DNA of 64,000 nt from Lactiplantibacillus pingfangensis (GTDB lineage Bacteria; Bacillota; Bacilli; Lactobacillales; Lactobacillaceae), in assembly GCF_005404945.1 (NCBI RefSeq), contig NZ_BJDG01000009.1, positions 1 to 64,000 of the forward strand. Reading direction: 5' to 3'. The translations under genes were made by a program, and so were the position numbers. Of this stretch, positions 17,397 through 26,073 are shown piece after piece (within the stretch, counting starts at the first letter, position 1; every line of letters begins with the position of its first letter). The notes beneath the pieces were generated by a model, which saw nothing but the letters and a program-made list of their open reading frames with translations, was not told where the DNA came from and did no database searches.

Positions 17397-17593
17397 AATC
17401 TGTTATTGAGTCTGGGACAAACCCCCAGACTCTTTTTGTAACTCCGAATATTAATAGCCGAAACGTGGAACAAAAGGCTGCAACCTCCGCTTAGCTACGG
17501 AAACCGAACGATTGAAAGCCCCAATCATTCGGTTTCCTAGGCTATGCTCGGTGGCAAACCGCCTTTTGTCCCACTCTCGATAACAGATTTTTT
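17397..17593. repeat. 180-nt structured repeat, copy B
   Basis: Same core as copy A at 8984-9168, for example AATATTAATAGCCGAAACGT and TAGGCTATGCTCGGTGGCAA. Its outer stem is different in sequence but still complementary: AATCTGTTATTGAG (17397-17410) pairs with CTCGATAACAGATT (17576-17589), followed by a T-run. Inner stem AACCGAACGATTG / CAATCATTCGGTT. This change on both sides with pairing kept supports a real RNA structure that ends as an intrinsic terminator. Confidence 0.85.
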
Positions 17594-17769
17594 GTTAAGT
17601 TTTTGTTTAGGCAATTAACAAATGATTAACTGACAGTTATTGTCACGGATGGGGCAGTAATTAGCCCGAACTAAGCGGGCTATCTAAAGTTAATGTGGTA
17701 GTGTAAAATGTACAGTTGATTCATGAATTAATGGGAAATTAGCTTATTCAAAGGTAGAGGTGTAGCGTT

Positions 17770-19545
17770 GTGTCAAAAAAAAGTGGCTATCTGGTCAGAC
17801 CATATATAATTATCTTGATTGTGTCAATCATAATGGTGTTACCACAAATTATGCTCAAGAATCCCATTTTGGGAATTGACTCTAATTTTCATTTGAATCG
17901 TATTTACGAAGATGCGATGCAGATCAAAACTGGCAACTTTAGTTATTTTCAAGCCAACTATGGCTTTTCACAGTCGGGGAGAATTGTTAATGCAATGTAT
18001 GGCCCAATTTGGGGTTATGTGTTGGGATTCATTTTGTTTGCGACTGGCAGTCTAGTCAAATTTCAGATTGTTTCTGACTTATTATTATTAGTTGTTGGCG
18101 GCAGCGGCATGTACTTGTTCACCCGTAAAAGTGGTGCCAATGAGCTATTTGCCACGATTGGGACGATTCTTTACATGAATGTTGGCTGGTTCGTCGCTTG
18201 GCTAACAGGACAAGAATTTACCGCCTGGGGCATGATGATCATGCCATACGTGCTAATCATGGGCATTAGAATGATTACCGACCACGATCAGCCAGTCCGC
18301 GTGTTACCACTGGCGGTCAGTGTGGCCGTGATTATCCAAGTTCACATGTTGAGTACACTACTGATTATTATTGCTTTGATTCCTTACTTTATTGTGGGGA
18401 TGCAACGGGCTAATGATCGTGTGAAAATGCTACAGAAAACGGTTTTGGCGGCAGTTTTAACCATAATCATGTCGGCGAATGTCTGGGCAGGCATGCTGAA
18501 TGTTACTTCTGGTAACCATCTGATGCAGCCATTTACAGTGGCAAACATGGACAATGTTTCGCTGAACCTTTCAATCGGTGATAATTATTTATTCGCGTTA
18601 GGCACAGTTTGTTCCATCTTGTTTGTATGCCAAATCTTTGCGGCGTTGAGTACTAAGGGGCTTCAGCTAGCGACTTATTTGAACACGTTTGTTGGGGCAT
18701 TTTTCCTGATTATTGGGTCCAAATTATTCCCATGGCAACGGCTAGCGACAGTTTTACCCGCCGCTAAAAATTGGCTACAATTCCCGTCACGTTTAGGGTC
18801 GATTGCGGGGATTCTCTTAATTGCTGGGGCCGCTGGGTACCTCACGACGAGGGTTAAAGCAACTCAAAATAGTCATCATCAAGTGGGTACCAGCACGTTC
18901 TTGAACTGGCCGACCGGCTTATTTGCTTTCGCAGCGCTAATGCTCGTTTGGCAAAATGTAACGGTCATGAACGGGCAATTAAAGAAATGGGACACGGCAC
19001 AGCCCATTCAAAGAATGGATAATATTTATTTATCAAATCATGCGACGGTAGCCGAAATTAGAGCTGGGTTTAAAGGCAAAGATTTGAGTAAAGGCCTGGC
19101 GTTAGCCGCTAAGGGAACGACTGATTATCTGAATCAGCCGGCAAGTGATGTGAAATATAATCAAAACCGAAATACTTACGCTGATTATATCAACCAAATT
19201 GTTAAGAAAAATCACCTTTATAATAAAAAAGTCTTAGCCGATGGAAGCTTATCGGTTACGTGGCAGGCTAAACGGCGGGGCAAAACGCAATTGCCAGTCG
19301 TGGGCTATGCGAAGTCAGCGGTGACGTTTAATGGGACTAAGGGCTGGAATAGTCAATACCAGCATAGTAACCTCGGTGCCTTGATTGTCGATCAAAAGCC
19401 AGGTAAGAATACCCTGATTATTAAGTATCATCCAGGCAAAACCTTTACACTGCTTAGTCTGGCTGCACTGATTTCATGGTTAGCGGTCTTAGTGCTCTGG
19501 GTCGTCCAAGGCATTAGACAACGTAAACAGCCACTTTCGGCTTGA
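17770..19545 (+). CDS. Polytopic membrane protein, GT-C-like
   Basis: 591 aa with about 10-12 hydrophobic segments: one at the N-terminus (IIILIVSIIMVLPQIML), a run of several between 70 and 390, and one at the C-terminus (LLSLAALISWLAVLVLWVV). A first-loop acidic motif (GIDSNFHLNRIYE) follows TM1, as in GT-C glycosyltransferases and YfhO-like proteins, and an extracellular domain lies at about 395-560. It could transfer sugars from lipid carriers onto teichoic acid outside the membrane; that is inference from fold and neighbours. The start is GTG at 17770 with AGAGG upstream. About 380 bp separate it from the previous gene. Confidence 0.78.
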   Translation: MSKKSGYLVRPYIIILIVSIIMVLPQIMLKNPILGIDSNFHLNRIYEDAMQIKTGNFSYFQANYGFSQSGRIVNAMYGPIWGYVLGFILFATGSLVKFQIVSDLLLLVVGGSGMYLFTRKSGANELFATIGTILYMNVGWFVAWLTGQEFTAWGMMIMPYVLIMGIRMITDHDQPVRVLPLAVSVAVIIQVHMLSTLLIIIALIPYFIVGMQRANDRVKMLQKTVLAAVLTIIMSANVWAGMLNVTSGNHLMQPFTVANMDNVSLNLSIGDNYLFALGTVCSILFVCQIFAALSTKGLQLATYLNTFVGAFFLIIGSKLFPWQRLATVLPAAKNWLQFPSRLGSIAGILLIAGAAGYLTTRVKATQNSHHQVGTSTFLNWPTGLFAFAALMLVWQNVTVMNGQLKKWDTAQPIQRMDNIYLSNHATVAEIRAGFKGKDLSKGLALAAKGTTDYLNQPASDVKYNQNRNTYADYINQIVKKNHLYNKKVLADGSLSVTWQAKRRGKTQLPVVGYAKSAVTFNGTKGWNSQYQHSNLGALIVDQKPGKNTLIIKYHPGKTFTLLSLAALISWLAVLVLWVVQGIRQRKQPLSA

Positions 19546-19589
19546 GTTTAGCAGGCTAGCGGTCGGTCACCACGCGACTAGTGCGACAT

Positions 19590-19619
19590 TTGGTAAACAT
19601 TGTAGTGACGTGCTATAAT
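19590..19619 (+). promoter_or_regulatory. Promoter of tagD
   Basis: TATAAT at 19614-19619 with a weak TTGGTA -35 about 18 bp upstream, 55 bp before tagD. Confidence 0.45.
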
Positions 19620-19673
19620 TGGGGCTATTATTGAACACCGCGAACCGGTACTTATATTCAGGAGGATGTACAC

Positions 19674-20069
19674 ATGAAACGTGTAATCACGTATGGGACA
19701 TTTGATCTTTTACACTATGGACACATTGAATTATTGAGACGGGCTAAAGCCTTAGGCGATTATCTAGTTGTCGCTTTGTCTACTGATGAATTTAATTGGG
19801 ATAGTAAACAGAAGAAGGCTTACTTCTCATATGAAAAGCGTAAAGCCCTCCTTGAAGCCATTCGCTATGTTGATTTGGTTATTCCCGAAGAGGCTTGGGA
19901 TCAAAAAGTTCGTGACATTAAGTTGTATGAAATTGATACTTTTGTGATGGGTGATGACTGGAAGGGCCAGTTCGACTTTGTTGGCGAACAGACTGATGCA
20001 GAAGTCATTTATCTTCCCCGGACGCCAGAAATTTCAACCACGAAGATTAAAAAAGATTTGAAGATGTAA
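19674..20069 (+). CDS. tagD: Glycerol-3-phosphate cytidylyltransferase
   Basis: 131-aa nucleotidyltransferase making CDP-glycerol from CTP and sn-glycerol-3-phosphate, the donor for glycerol-type teichoic acid. It has TYGTFDLLHYGHIELL with the catalytic HxGH, RYVDLVIPE, the conserved MGDDWKGQFD, and EISTTKIK with the CTP-binding loop. Length is normal for TagD/TarD. RBS AGGAGG 8 bp before ATG. Own promoter upstream; with tagGH and the fused transferase it marks the region as a wall teichoic acid locus. Confidence 0.95.
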   Translation: MKRVITYGTFDLLHYGHIELLRRAKALGDYLVVALSTDEFNWDSKQKKAYFSYEKRKALLEAIRYVDLVIPEEAWDQKVRDIKLYEIDTFVMGDDWKGQFDFVGEQTDAEVIYLPRTPEISTTKIKKDLKM

Positions 20070-20246
20070 GGCTGTTGGCTACAATCCAAGTGGTTGTGGC
20101 CAATATTTGTTTAAATGAAATTTTTATGACTAAGTCATTAACTTACGTTTAAGTTAAATAACTGGTCAACGACAAGCTAACAACGAATGAGTATAATATA
20201 AAAAGCTCGGTTGTTATGACTGTACTAGGAAGGAGCTGCTAGTAGA

Positions 20247-21335
20247 TTGGATAAGAAGCTCAAGATTCGTGCGCGTTATTTGACTAAAGAATACGACATG
20301 ATGAAAACCAAAAGCGATAAACTAAAGTCATTAATGCCATTTGGTAATACGGCAATTGAAAAATTTTGGGCCTTAAAGGGCGTAAGCTTTGATATTTATG
20401 AGGGCGATAGTGTCGGAATTGTTGGGTTGAATGGTGGCGGTAAGTCGACATTACTCAACATCGTTTCACAAATCATCCCGCCGACTTCTGGTGAACTGGA
20501 GGTCAATGGGACCACTAATATTATCTCAGTTGGTGCCGGATTGAACGGTAAGCTCTCTGGGCGTGAAAATATTATTATGAAATGTGAAATGCTTGGCATG
20601 AGTACCGCTGAAATTGATGACAAGATGGAAGATATTATCAACTTTTCAGGTGATCAAGTCATTAAAAAAATTGATCAACCAGTCAAGACGTATTCTAGCG
20701 GGATGAAGAGCCGGTTGGGATTCAGTGTGTTAGTGCATCAAGATCCCGATATTCTAATTATTGATGAAGCCCTTAGTGTTGGGGATGCCCCATTCTTCGA
20801 AAAGGGTGTTGCCCGAATGAAAGAATTTAAAGCTCAAGGCAAGACGATTATGTTCGTGAGTCATAGCCTGAGTCAGGTTAAGACGCTCTGTGACAAAGTG
20901 GTTTGGATTGATCATGGCCGGGTTGTCATGGAAGGCACCGCCGCTGAAGTGTTGCCACAGTTCGAAGAGTTCCAACGGACATACAACAAAAAGTCCAAGG
21001 CAGAACGGGCGAAAATCACTCGTGATTCAGGCCAAGACTTCAGTTTGGAAGAGTTACACGAGGCGCATCCTGAAGAACCAATTAGTTATTTTAAAAAGAA
21101 GTTATATGACAAACCGCTAAGTTGGCCAACGCAAACCGTACTAGGTTTCTTGACCCTCTTGCTAATTTTTACGATTACCGCAACCTTAAGAGAAGTGCCA
21201 TTGCGAACGGCGGTCTTACATCCGCTCACGATCATCTCGTTAAAATGGCTGATTGTGATTGTTGCCGTTATTGCGGTGATTGCAGGCATCGGAATCTTAT
21301 CGCGACGTCGTAAGGAAAGGCATGTATTGGACTAA
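20247..21335 (+). CDS. tagH: Teichoic acid ABC exporter ATP-binding protein
   Basis: 362-aa ATPase of the polysaccharide/teichoic acid exporter. Walker A is GLNGGGKST, signature YSSGMKSRLG, Walker B DILIIDEALSVGD, and the H-loop is in FVSHS. After about residue 250 it continues into two hydrophobic segments (VLGFLTLLLIFTITATL and LIVIVAVIAVIAGIGIL) ending in a basic tail, as in TagH proteins, but without a long extracellular domain. Start codon is TTG at 20247 with AGGAAGGAG upstream. Its stop overlaps the tagG start by one base. It powers export of lipid-linked teichoic acid. Confidence 0.92.
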   Translation: MDKKLKIRARYLTKEYDMMKTKSDKLKSLMPFGNTAIEKFWALKGVSFDIYEGDSVGIVGLNGGGKSTLLNIVSQIIPPTSGELEVNGTTNIISVGAGLNGKLSGRENIIMKCEMLGMSTAEIDDKMEDIINFSGDQVIKKIDQPVKTYSSGMKSRLGFSVLVHQDPDILIIDEALSVGDAPFFEKGVARMKEFKAQGKTIMFVSHSLSQVKTLCDKVVWIDHGRVVMEGTAAEVLPQFEEFQRTYNKKSKAERAKITRDSGQDFSLEELHEAHPEEPISYFKKKLYDKPLSWPTQTVLGFLTLLLIFTITATLREVPLRTAVLHPLTIISLKWLIVIVAVIAVIAGIGILSRRRKERHVLD

Positions 21336-22153
21336 TGAGAGAAACTTGGTTAGTTTTACTTGAACAATTTAAAAATTTAAAGGTCATTCGTCGGCTTGCG
21401 AAGTACGAAGAAAAATCAACCTTCCAAGCACATATTTTGGGAAATGTCTGGCAAATTCTCGATCCCGCAATCAATATTGCCATTTATTGGTTTGTCTTTG
21501 GGATGGTTCTCTATGGTAATAAGCCAATGGATGGTTATTCATACATTGCGTGGTTACTCCCAGGATTTATTGCTTGGCAGTTTATGCGGTCTGAAATTTT
21601 GGGCGCTAGCCGTAGTATGGTTAGTCGGGTGCAGATGGTTAGTAAGATGCAGTTTCCAGTGTCAACCATCCCTAGTATGACGCTAGCGAGCCAGCTGATT
21701 AATTATTGGTGGATGCTTGGCATTAGCATGGTAATCATGTTGATGTATGGTGTCAGACCGTCATTTTATTGGCTTGAGTTTATCTACTTCTTCTTCTGTA
21801 TGATTGTCTTTTTATATGCAGTGGGTCTAGTGACTTCGACGATTACCGTTGTGGTTCGTGATTTTCATACATTATTGAATAGTGCGATGCAGTTGATGTT
21901 TTGGGTCAGTGGCGCGATCTTCAACTTTAGTGCCAATGCGATTATCGAAAAACACCCAATGGTTATCCATATTATTCAGATTAATCCGTTTTATTATATT
22001 ATTGCTGGGATGCGCGAGGCCTTTCTGGGGACTGGCTTGTTCTACCATGATATTAAAAGTATGATTATTTTTTGGTCAATTACGTTGATGTTATTGATTT
22101 TCGGTAGTCATATCCATTTGAAGTTCCGTAGTCGGTTTGTTGACTATATCTAG
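21335..22153 (+). CDS. tagG: Teichoic acid ABC exporter permease
   Basis: 272-aa ABC-2 type membrane subunit with six hydrophobic segments (for example IAIYWFVFGMVLY, FIYFFFCMIVFLYAVGLVTSTITVVV, IIFWSITLMLLIFG). The N-terminal amphipathic helix with YEEKSTFQAHILGNVWQIL is typical of TagG/RfbA permeases. The start ATG overlaps the tagH stop (TAATG), so the pair is translationally coupled. Together they flip undecaprenyl-linked teichoic acid across the membrane. Confidence 0.93.
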   Translation: MRETWLVLLEQFKNLKVIRRLAKYEEKSTFQAHILGNVWQILDPAINIAIYWFVFGMVLYGNKPMDGYSYIAWLLPGFIAWQFMRSEILGASRSMVSRVQMVSKMQFPVSTIPSMTLASQLINYWWMLGISMVIMLMYGVRPSFYWLEFIYFFFCMIVFLYAVGLVTSTITVVVRDFHTLLNSAMQLMFWVSGAIFNFSANAIIEKHPMVIHIIQINPFYYIIAGMREAFLGTGLFYHDIKSMIIFWSITLMLLIFGSHIHLKFRSRFVDYI

Positions 22154-22169
22154 GTTTTAAAAGATGAGT

Positions 22170-22209
22170 AAGTTCGAAGTCAGCCTGAGGGTTGGTTTCG
22201 AACTTTTTT
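22170..22209 (+). terminator. Terminator of tagHG
   Basis: AAGTTCGAA / TTCGAACTT with a 19-nt loop followed by T-run, 17 bp after the tagG stop. Confidence 0.8.
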
Positions 22210-22324
22210 GTTTGGAGCTATTTTGTTCATGAAACCGGTTGAGCGAATTTGATGTTATCAAAATAAAAATACGGTATGATGTGATAACTAATTAAGCGAT
22301 ATCAACTCGAAGGGGGCTAGGAAA

Positions 22325-23215
22325 GTGGACTTCAAACAGATGAAATATTATTTAATGATTGCGGAATTGAAAAGCATGACGCAAGCGGCTGCTGAATTAC
22401 ATGTTGCCCAGCCTTACCTGAGTCGTCAGTTGAAACAGCTAGAGGATGAATTGGGCGTCACGCTATTGAAACGGACGACACGTGACATGCAATTAACTGC
22501 GGCTGGCCGCGTGTTGCAGCAACGCGCGCATGAATTGCTTGAGTTGCGACAACAATCTTTGCGGGAGCTGACGGCGGTGGCGAATGGGATGCTAGGAACT
22601 TTGAAAATTGGGATGATGGCATCCATCAATAATGGGTTGTTACCGACTTGGTTGGCTCAATATCATCACAACTATCCAAAAGTACAAGTTTTAATCGAGG
22701 AACAGTCGGGCAGCAAGATACGACAAATGATCCAGCAACAGCGCATCGACCTTGGTCTCGTCCGAACGACTAGACGACTGAAAGGATTCCAGCAACTGGA
22801 ACTACCAAGCGTTCCGCTAGTAATGATTAGCCGTGAGTTACATGTTTCGGCAGAGCGTAAAGCGTCGCCAATTTTAGCCTTAAAGGACCAACCGTTATTA
22901 GTACATCATTACCATGTGGCTGTGATTGAAAAATTATGCTACGATGCCGGTTTTAACCCACACTTTTTGGCTCAAGTTGACGAGCCGTTAACCCTTTTAA
23001 GACTGGCGAATCAAGGTATTGGAACGGCGTTGGTTCCTCAAGATTGGCTGGACTTAGTGCCAACGAAACAGCTACAAGTTCAAGTGTTGGCGGTGCCGGA
23101 GTTGACGCGACCGACAGCGGTTATTTGGCAGCCATCAAAGTTATCGTTACTTGCGCAACACTTTATCACGTTGATTCAATCACAGGAGTTTAAATTAACT
23201 CGAACATACGTTTGA
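22325..23215 (+). CDS. LysR-family transcriptional regulator
   Basis: 296 aa. The N-terminal winged helix (MDFKQMKYYLMIAELKSMTQAAAELHVAQPYLSRQ region, about 1-60) is classic LysR, followed by a two-lobed substrate-binding domain (about 90-290) starting GTLKIGMMASINNGLLP. The start is GTG at 22325 with AGGGGG upstream. It precedes, 57 bp away and in the same direction, a flavin-fold protein that may be in its operon. Effector unknown. Confidence 0.9.
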   Translation: MDFKQMKYYLMIAELKSMTQAAAELHVAQPYLSRQLKQLEDELGVTLLKRTTRDMQLTAAGRVLQQRAHELLELRQQSLRELTAVANGMLGTLKIGMMASINNGLLPTWLAQYHHNYPKVQVLIEEQSGSKIRQMIQQQRIDLGLVRTTRRLKGFQQLELPSVPLVMISRELHVSAERKASPILALKDQPLLVHHYHVAVIEKLCYDAGFNPHFLAQVDEPLTLLRLANQGIGTALVPQDWLDLVPTKQLQVQVLAVPELTRPTAVIWQPSKLSLLAQHFITLIQSQEFKLTRTYV

Positions 23216-23272
23216 TTTAATGACGAAGTAGCGTATAATTAAGCTTATCAATTAGCAAGAGGAGTGCGGAAA

Positions 23273-23704
23273 ATGGATCTTGAAACGTTGCAACATGTCG
23301 TCACGATGACTAATAAAATTGCCTTAGGGACGGCGCTAAATGATCAAGCAGATGTTAAAATTGTTAATTTTGTTTGGACTGCGGCACAGCCGGATACGTT
23401 ATTTTTCTCGTCAGTTAAGGATAGTGCTGCCTTAACGACCTATGCGCAACACCCAGATGTCGCGTTTATCTCAGTTCCCAATGATGGGACAGTGGGCAAT
23501 CCTTATATTCGTGCTCAGCATGTGCAATTGGTGCGTTCTGAAAAAACAATGACTGACTTATTGCCGTTGTATTTAGAAACCGTTCCAAATTACCAAAAGG
23601 TCTGGGACTTAATTGGCCCGCAACTCGTCGTCTTTGAACTTAAACTCAAAGCGTTATACGTTGATCCCGGTCTGGGTCAGGAGAAGGGAACCTTGAAGTT
23701 CTAA
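23273..23704 (+). CDS. Pyridoxamine 5-phosphate oxidase-like flavin-fold protein
   Basis: 143 aa with the split beta-barrel of PNPOx-like flavoproteins: IALGTALNDQADVKIVNFVWTA, TLFFSSVKDSAAL (flavin phosphate-binding region) and PDVAFISVPNDGTVGNPYIR. These bind FMN or F420 and often reduce small quinones or act in stress; no substrate can be read here. ATG at 23273 has AGGAG 8 bp upstream. Possibly co-transcribed with the LysR gene. Confidence 0.78.
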   Translation: MDLETLQHVVTMTNKIALGTALNDQADVKIVNFVWTAAQPDTLFFSSVKDSAALTTYAQHPDVAFISVPNDGTVGNPYIRAQHVQLVRSEKTMTDLLPLYLETVPNYQKVWDLIGPQLVVFELKLKALYVDPGLGQEKGTLKF

Positions 23705-23729
23705 ACAACGAATTGGCTGAATAAAAAAA

Positions 23730-23764
23730 TTAGGCGTCAGCGGCTTCTTGCCGTTGGCGCCTAA
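23730..23764 (+). terminator. Hairpin, first of two back-to-back
   Basis: TTAGGCGTCAGCGG / CCGTTGGCGCCTAA with A-run before; likely terminator downstream of the flavin-fold gene. Confidence 0.65.
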
Positions 23765-23771
23765 TTGGTTT

Positions 23772-23813
23772 AAAAAGGCCCAACTGAGTCAGTCAACTCA
23801 GCCGGGCCTTTTT
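23772..23813. terminator. Bidirectional terminator
   Basis: AAAAAGGCCC...AACTGAGT / AACTCAG...GGGCCTTTTT. It ends transcripts of the flavin-fold gene and of the convergent small gene at 23819. Confidence 0.85.
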
Positions 23814-23818
23814 GGTGA

Positions 23819-24052
23819 TTAAAGACGACTATTATAAATTAAGAAACTAATATAGCAGTTATCGCCGTCAGGTAAATCATAACCGGTATTTTGGTTAGAA
23901 CCGTCGTTTTCGTGCAAAACAACAAATTCGCCAGAACCATAATCTTGATTATTTAAATAAGTGACGAGACGTTCGTCACATTCGGCTAAAGTCTTACCGG
24001 TAACAACTCGGCGATTCCAGCCACGATGAACAGCACCATTTGGATTAATCAA
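23819..24052 (-). CDS. Small protein of unknown function
   Basis: 77 aa from a TTG at 24052, for which GAGGAG lies 8 nt upstream; a GTG at 24061 would give 80 aa but leaves no spacing to that site. Soluble, acidic, with VVTGKTLAECDERLVTYL and a C-terminal strand YISFLIYNSRL. No family recognised. Monocistronic with its own terminator, so probably a real gene. Confidence 0.55.
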   Translation of the reverse strand: MINPNGAVHRGWNRRVVTGKTLAECDERLVTYLNNQDYGSGEFVVLHENDGSNQNTGYDLPDGDNCYISFLIYNSRL

Positions 24053-24227
24053 AGTCTTCACTCCTCAGTTTAAAGTCATCAATTGCATTATTAAAAATAA
24101 TGTCACCTTGATGGACAGTGTTAGCTAATTCTAATAATAGGAGTTACAGAATTAACCAAATAAAAATCCTACTTAATCATAGCAAAGTTTGGCTAGGTTA
24201 ATCAATGCTAAGTCTGAGAAGATCACA

Positions 24228-24256
24228 TTGACGGCAGCGCTTACATCAATTACACT
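24228..24256 (+). promoter_or_regulatory. Promoter of the thiamine operon
   Basis: TTGACG (24228-24233), 17 bp spacer, TACACT (24251-24256), 20 bp before the riboswitch. Confidence 0.6.
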
Positions 24257-24271
24257 TGGGGTAAGTTAATA

Positions 24272-24376
24272 AACACTAGGGGTGTCCACAGATGGGCTGA
24301 GATGGTAATGTGCGTGCTAATCCCTTTGAACCTGTGAGTTCAGACTCGCGTAGGGAAAGTGTCGAGATGCTGTAAA
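24272..24376 (+). ncRNA. TPP riboswitch (THI element)
   Basis: Carries the conserved thi-box blocks in order: ACTAGGGGTGTCC, GGGCTGAGATGG, ATCCCTTTGAACCTGT and CGTAGGGAAAGTGT. It senses thiamine pyrophosphate and turns off thiM-thiD-thiE expression when thiamine is plentiful. A hairpin at 24381-24419 followed by TTTTTA is its likely terminator. Confidence 0.93.
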
Positions 24377-24380
24377 TTGG

Positions 24381-24419
24381 CAACCACTGGTTCAATGAAA
24401 GTTGAGTCGGTGGGTTTTT
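24381..24419 (+). terminator. Riboswitch-controlled terminator
   Basis: CAACCACTG pairs with CGGTGGGTT ahead of a T-run, directly after the TPP aptamer and before thiM. Confidence 0.6.
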
Positions 24420-24439
24420 ATATTCTGGAGGTGTTGATC

Positions 24440-25231
24440 ATGAATTTAGACTTATTAAGGACGTTACGCTCGGAAAATCCGATTGTTTTTAATATTGCCA
24501 ACTTTGTCACCGTTTAAGATGTCGCGAATGGGTTGAATGCGCTTGGGGCCTCGCCAATTATGTCAGCAGAAATTCAAGAAGCACCAGATATGGTTAATAT
24601 TTCTCAGGCAGTTTGTCTGAATTTGGGCACTTTAACGGTGTCACAAGTTGCCCAAATGAAAGCTGTCGGGCAACTCGCAAATGCGCAAGCCAAACCAATT
24701 GTTTTTGATCCAGTCGCAGTCGGTGCGAGTCCATATCGCCAAAAGGTTGCCGAAACATTGCTGACAAGTTTTCAGGTTGCTGTGATTCGGGGAAATGCTG
24801 GTGAAATTGCCACACTTGCTGGAATGGCTTGGCAGCCAAAAGGCATTGATGCGGGTTCAGGAACGGGTGATTTAGCTCAAATTGCGCGTGCTTGTGCGTT
24901 GAAATTTCACTGTGTCGTTGTGTTGTCAGGGCCAACGGATGTCATTACAGATGGTCAGCGCGTCACCCAAGTGCATAATGGGACGCCGCTATTTCAATTG
25001 CATGTAGGTTCAGGTGATTTACTTTCAAGTTTGGTGGCAGCATTTACCGCTGTGAGTGAGCGTGATTACTTCGAAGCGGCTCAGGTAGCTTGCTTAGTAT
25101 TGGCAGCGACTGGCCAATTGGTCGTTAAACAAATGACGGCCGATCGCCCGGGGACATTTGCGGTGGAACTATTAGATAAACTACATTTGATTACTGTCGC
25201 AGAAATTGAAAAAATTGCAGAAATAAGTTAG
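24440..25231 (+). pseudogene. thiM: Hydroxyethylthiazole kinase gene with an in-frame stop
   Basis: ThiM phosphorylates the thiazole moiety for thiamine salvage. From the ATG at 24440 (RBS GGAGG) the reading is normal for 25 codons (ending NFVTV), then TAA at 24515-24517 replaces what family comparison suggests is a Gln codon, and the same frame continues intact to 25231 with DVANGLNALGASPIMS, FDPVAVGAS, IRGNAGEIA and GSGDLLSS. A single C-to-T change explains it. Restart at the ATG at 24533 would lack residues 1-31, including conserved active-site residues. Probably inactive unless read through. Confidence 0.88.
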
Positions 25232-25248
25232 GAAGAAGGCTATTTGGG

Positions 25249-26073
25249 ATGAATGATTTTCCACAAGTTGTCACGATTGCAGGAACTGATAGTGGTGGTG
25301 GCGCCGGTGTGATGGCAGACTTGAAAACGATGCAAGCACGGCATGTTTTCGGGACAGCGGTGATTGTTGCTGTCACGGCTCAAAATACGTTGGGGGTCCA
25401 AGATTTTATGGCGCTACCGGCTAAAATAATTAATGAGCAGTTTGACTCATTAGCAGCCGATTTCAAAATTCGAGCTTGTAAAACTGGGATGCTCGCTGAT
25501 GCAGAACATGTCCATGTCGTTGCAGAAGCGTTAAAACGGGTCGATTTTGGGCCATTGACCGTTGACCCAGTGATGATTGCCAAGGGTGGCGCTGCGCTGC
25601 TAGCAGATGATGCCATTGAAACGGTTCGAACAGAGTTGGTACCACTAGCAACGGTTGTCACGCCTAATCTGCCGGAAGCCGAACGCCTAACCCATGCGAA
25701 AATTACGGATGCGGCTGGGATGGTGGCTGCCGGGCACGCCCTGCAAGACTTGGGTGCGAAAAATGTCATCATTAAAGGTGGTCATGAAGCAGATCGTGCA
25801 ACTGCTGCCGATTATGTATTACTGGAAGATGGGACGTCTTTTTGGCTCTCAGCACCACGAACGGACACGGTTCGCACGCATGGCACTGGTGATACTTTGT
25901 CAGCATGTTTAACGGCTGAATTAGCTAAAGGGGTGCCAATGGCGACAGCAATTCAAACGGCCAAAGCCTATGTGACGGCTGCCATTAAAAATACGATTCA
26001 GGTTGGTCACGGTCATGGTCCTTTGAATCACTGGGTTGAACCAAGTGATGAGGTGAGTCGCCATGACGCGTAA
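25249..26073 (+). CDS. thiD: Hydroxymethylpyrimidine (phosphate) kinase
   Basis: 274-aa ribokinase-fold kinase that phosphorylates HMP and HMP-phosphate to HMP-diphosphate for thiamine synthesis. Motifs: TIAGTDSGGGAGVMADLKT near the start, FKIRACKTGMLAD, VDPVMIAKGG and the C-terminal anion hole RTHGTGDTLSA. Second gene of the riboswitch operon, 17 bp after thiM; its end overlaps thiE by 11 bp. Intact, so HMP salvage should work even though thiM is broken. Confidence 0.95.
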   Translation: MNDFPQVVTIAGTDSGGGAGVMADLKTMQARHVFGTAVIVAVTAQNTLGVQDFMALPAKIINEQFDSLAADFKIRACKTGMLADAEHVHVVAEALKRVDFGPLTVDPVMIAKGGAALLADDAIETVRTELVPLATVVTPNLPEAERLTHAKITDAAGMVAAGHALQDLGAKNVIIKGGHEADRATAADYVLLEDGTSFWLSAPRTDTVRTHGTGDTLSACLTAELAKGVPMATAIQTAKAYVTAAIKNTIQVGHGHGPLNHWVEPSDEVSRHDA

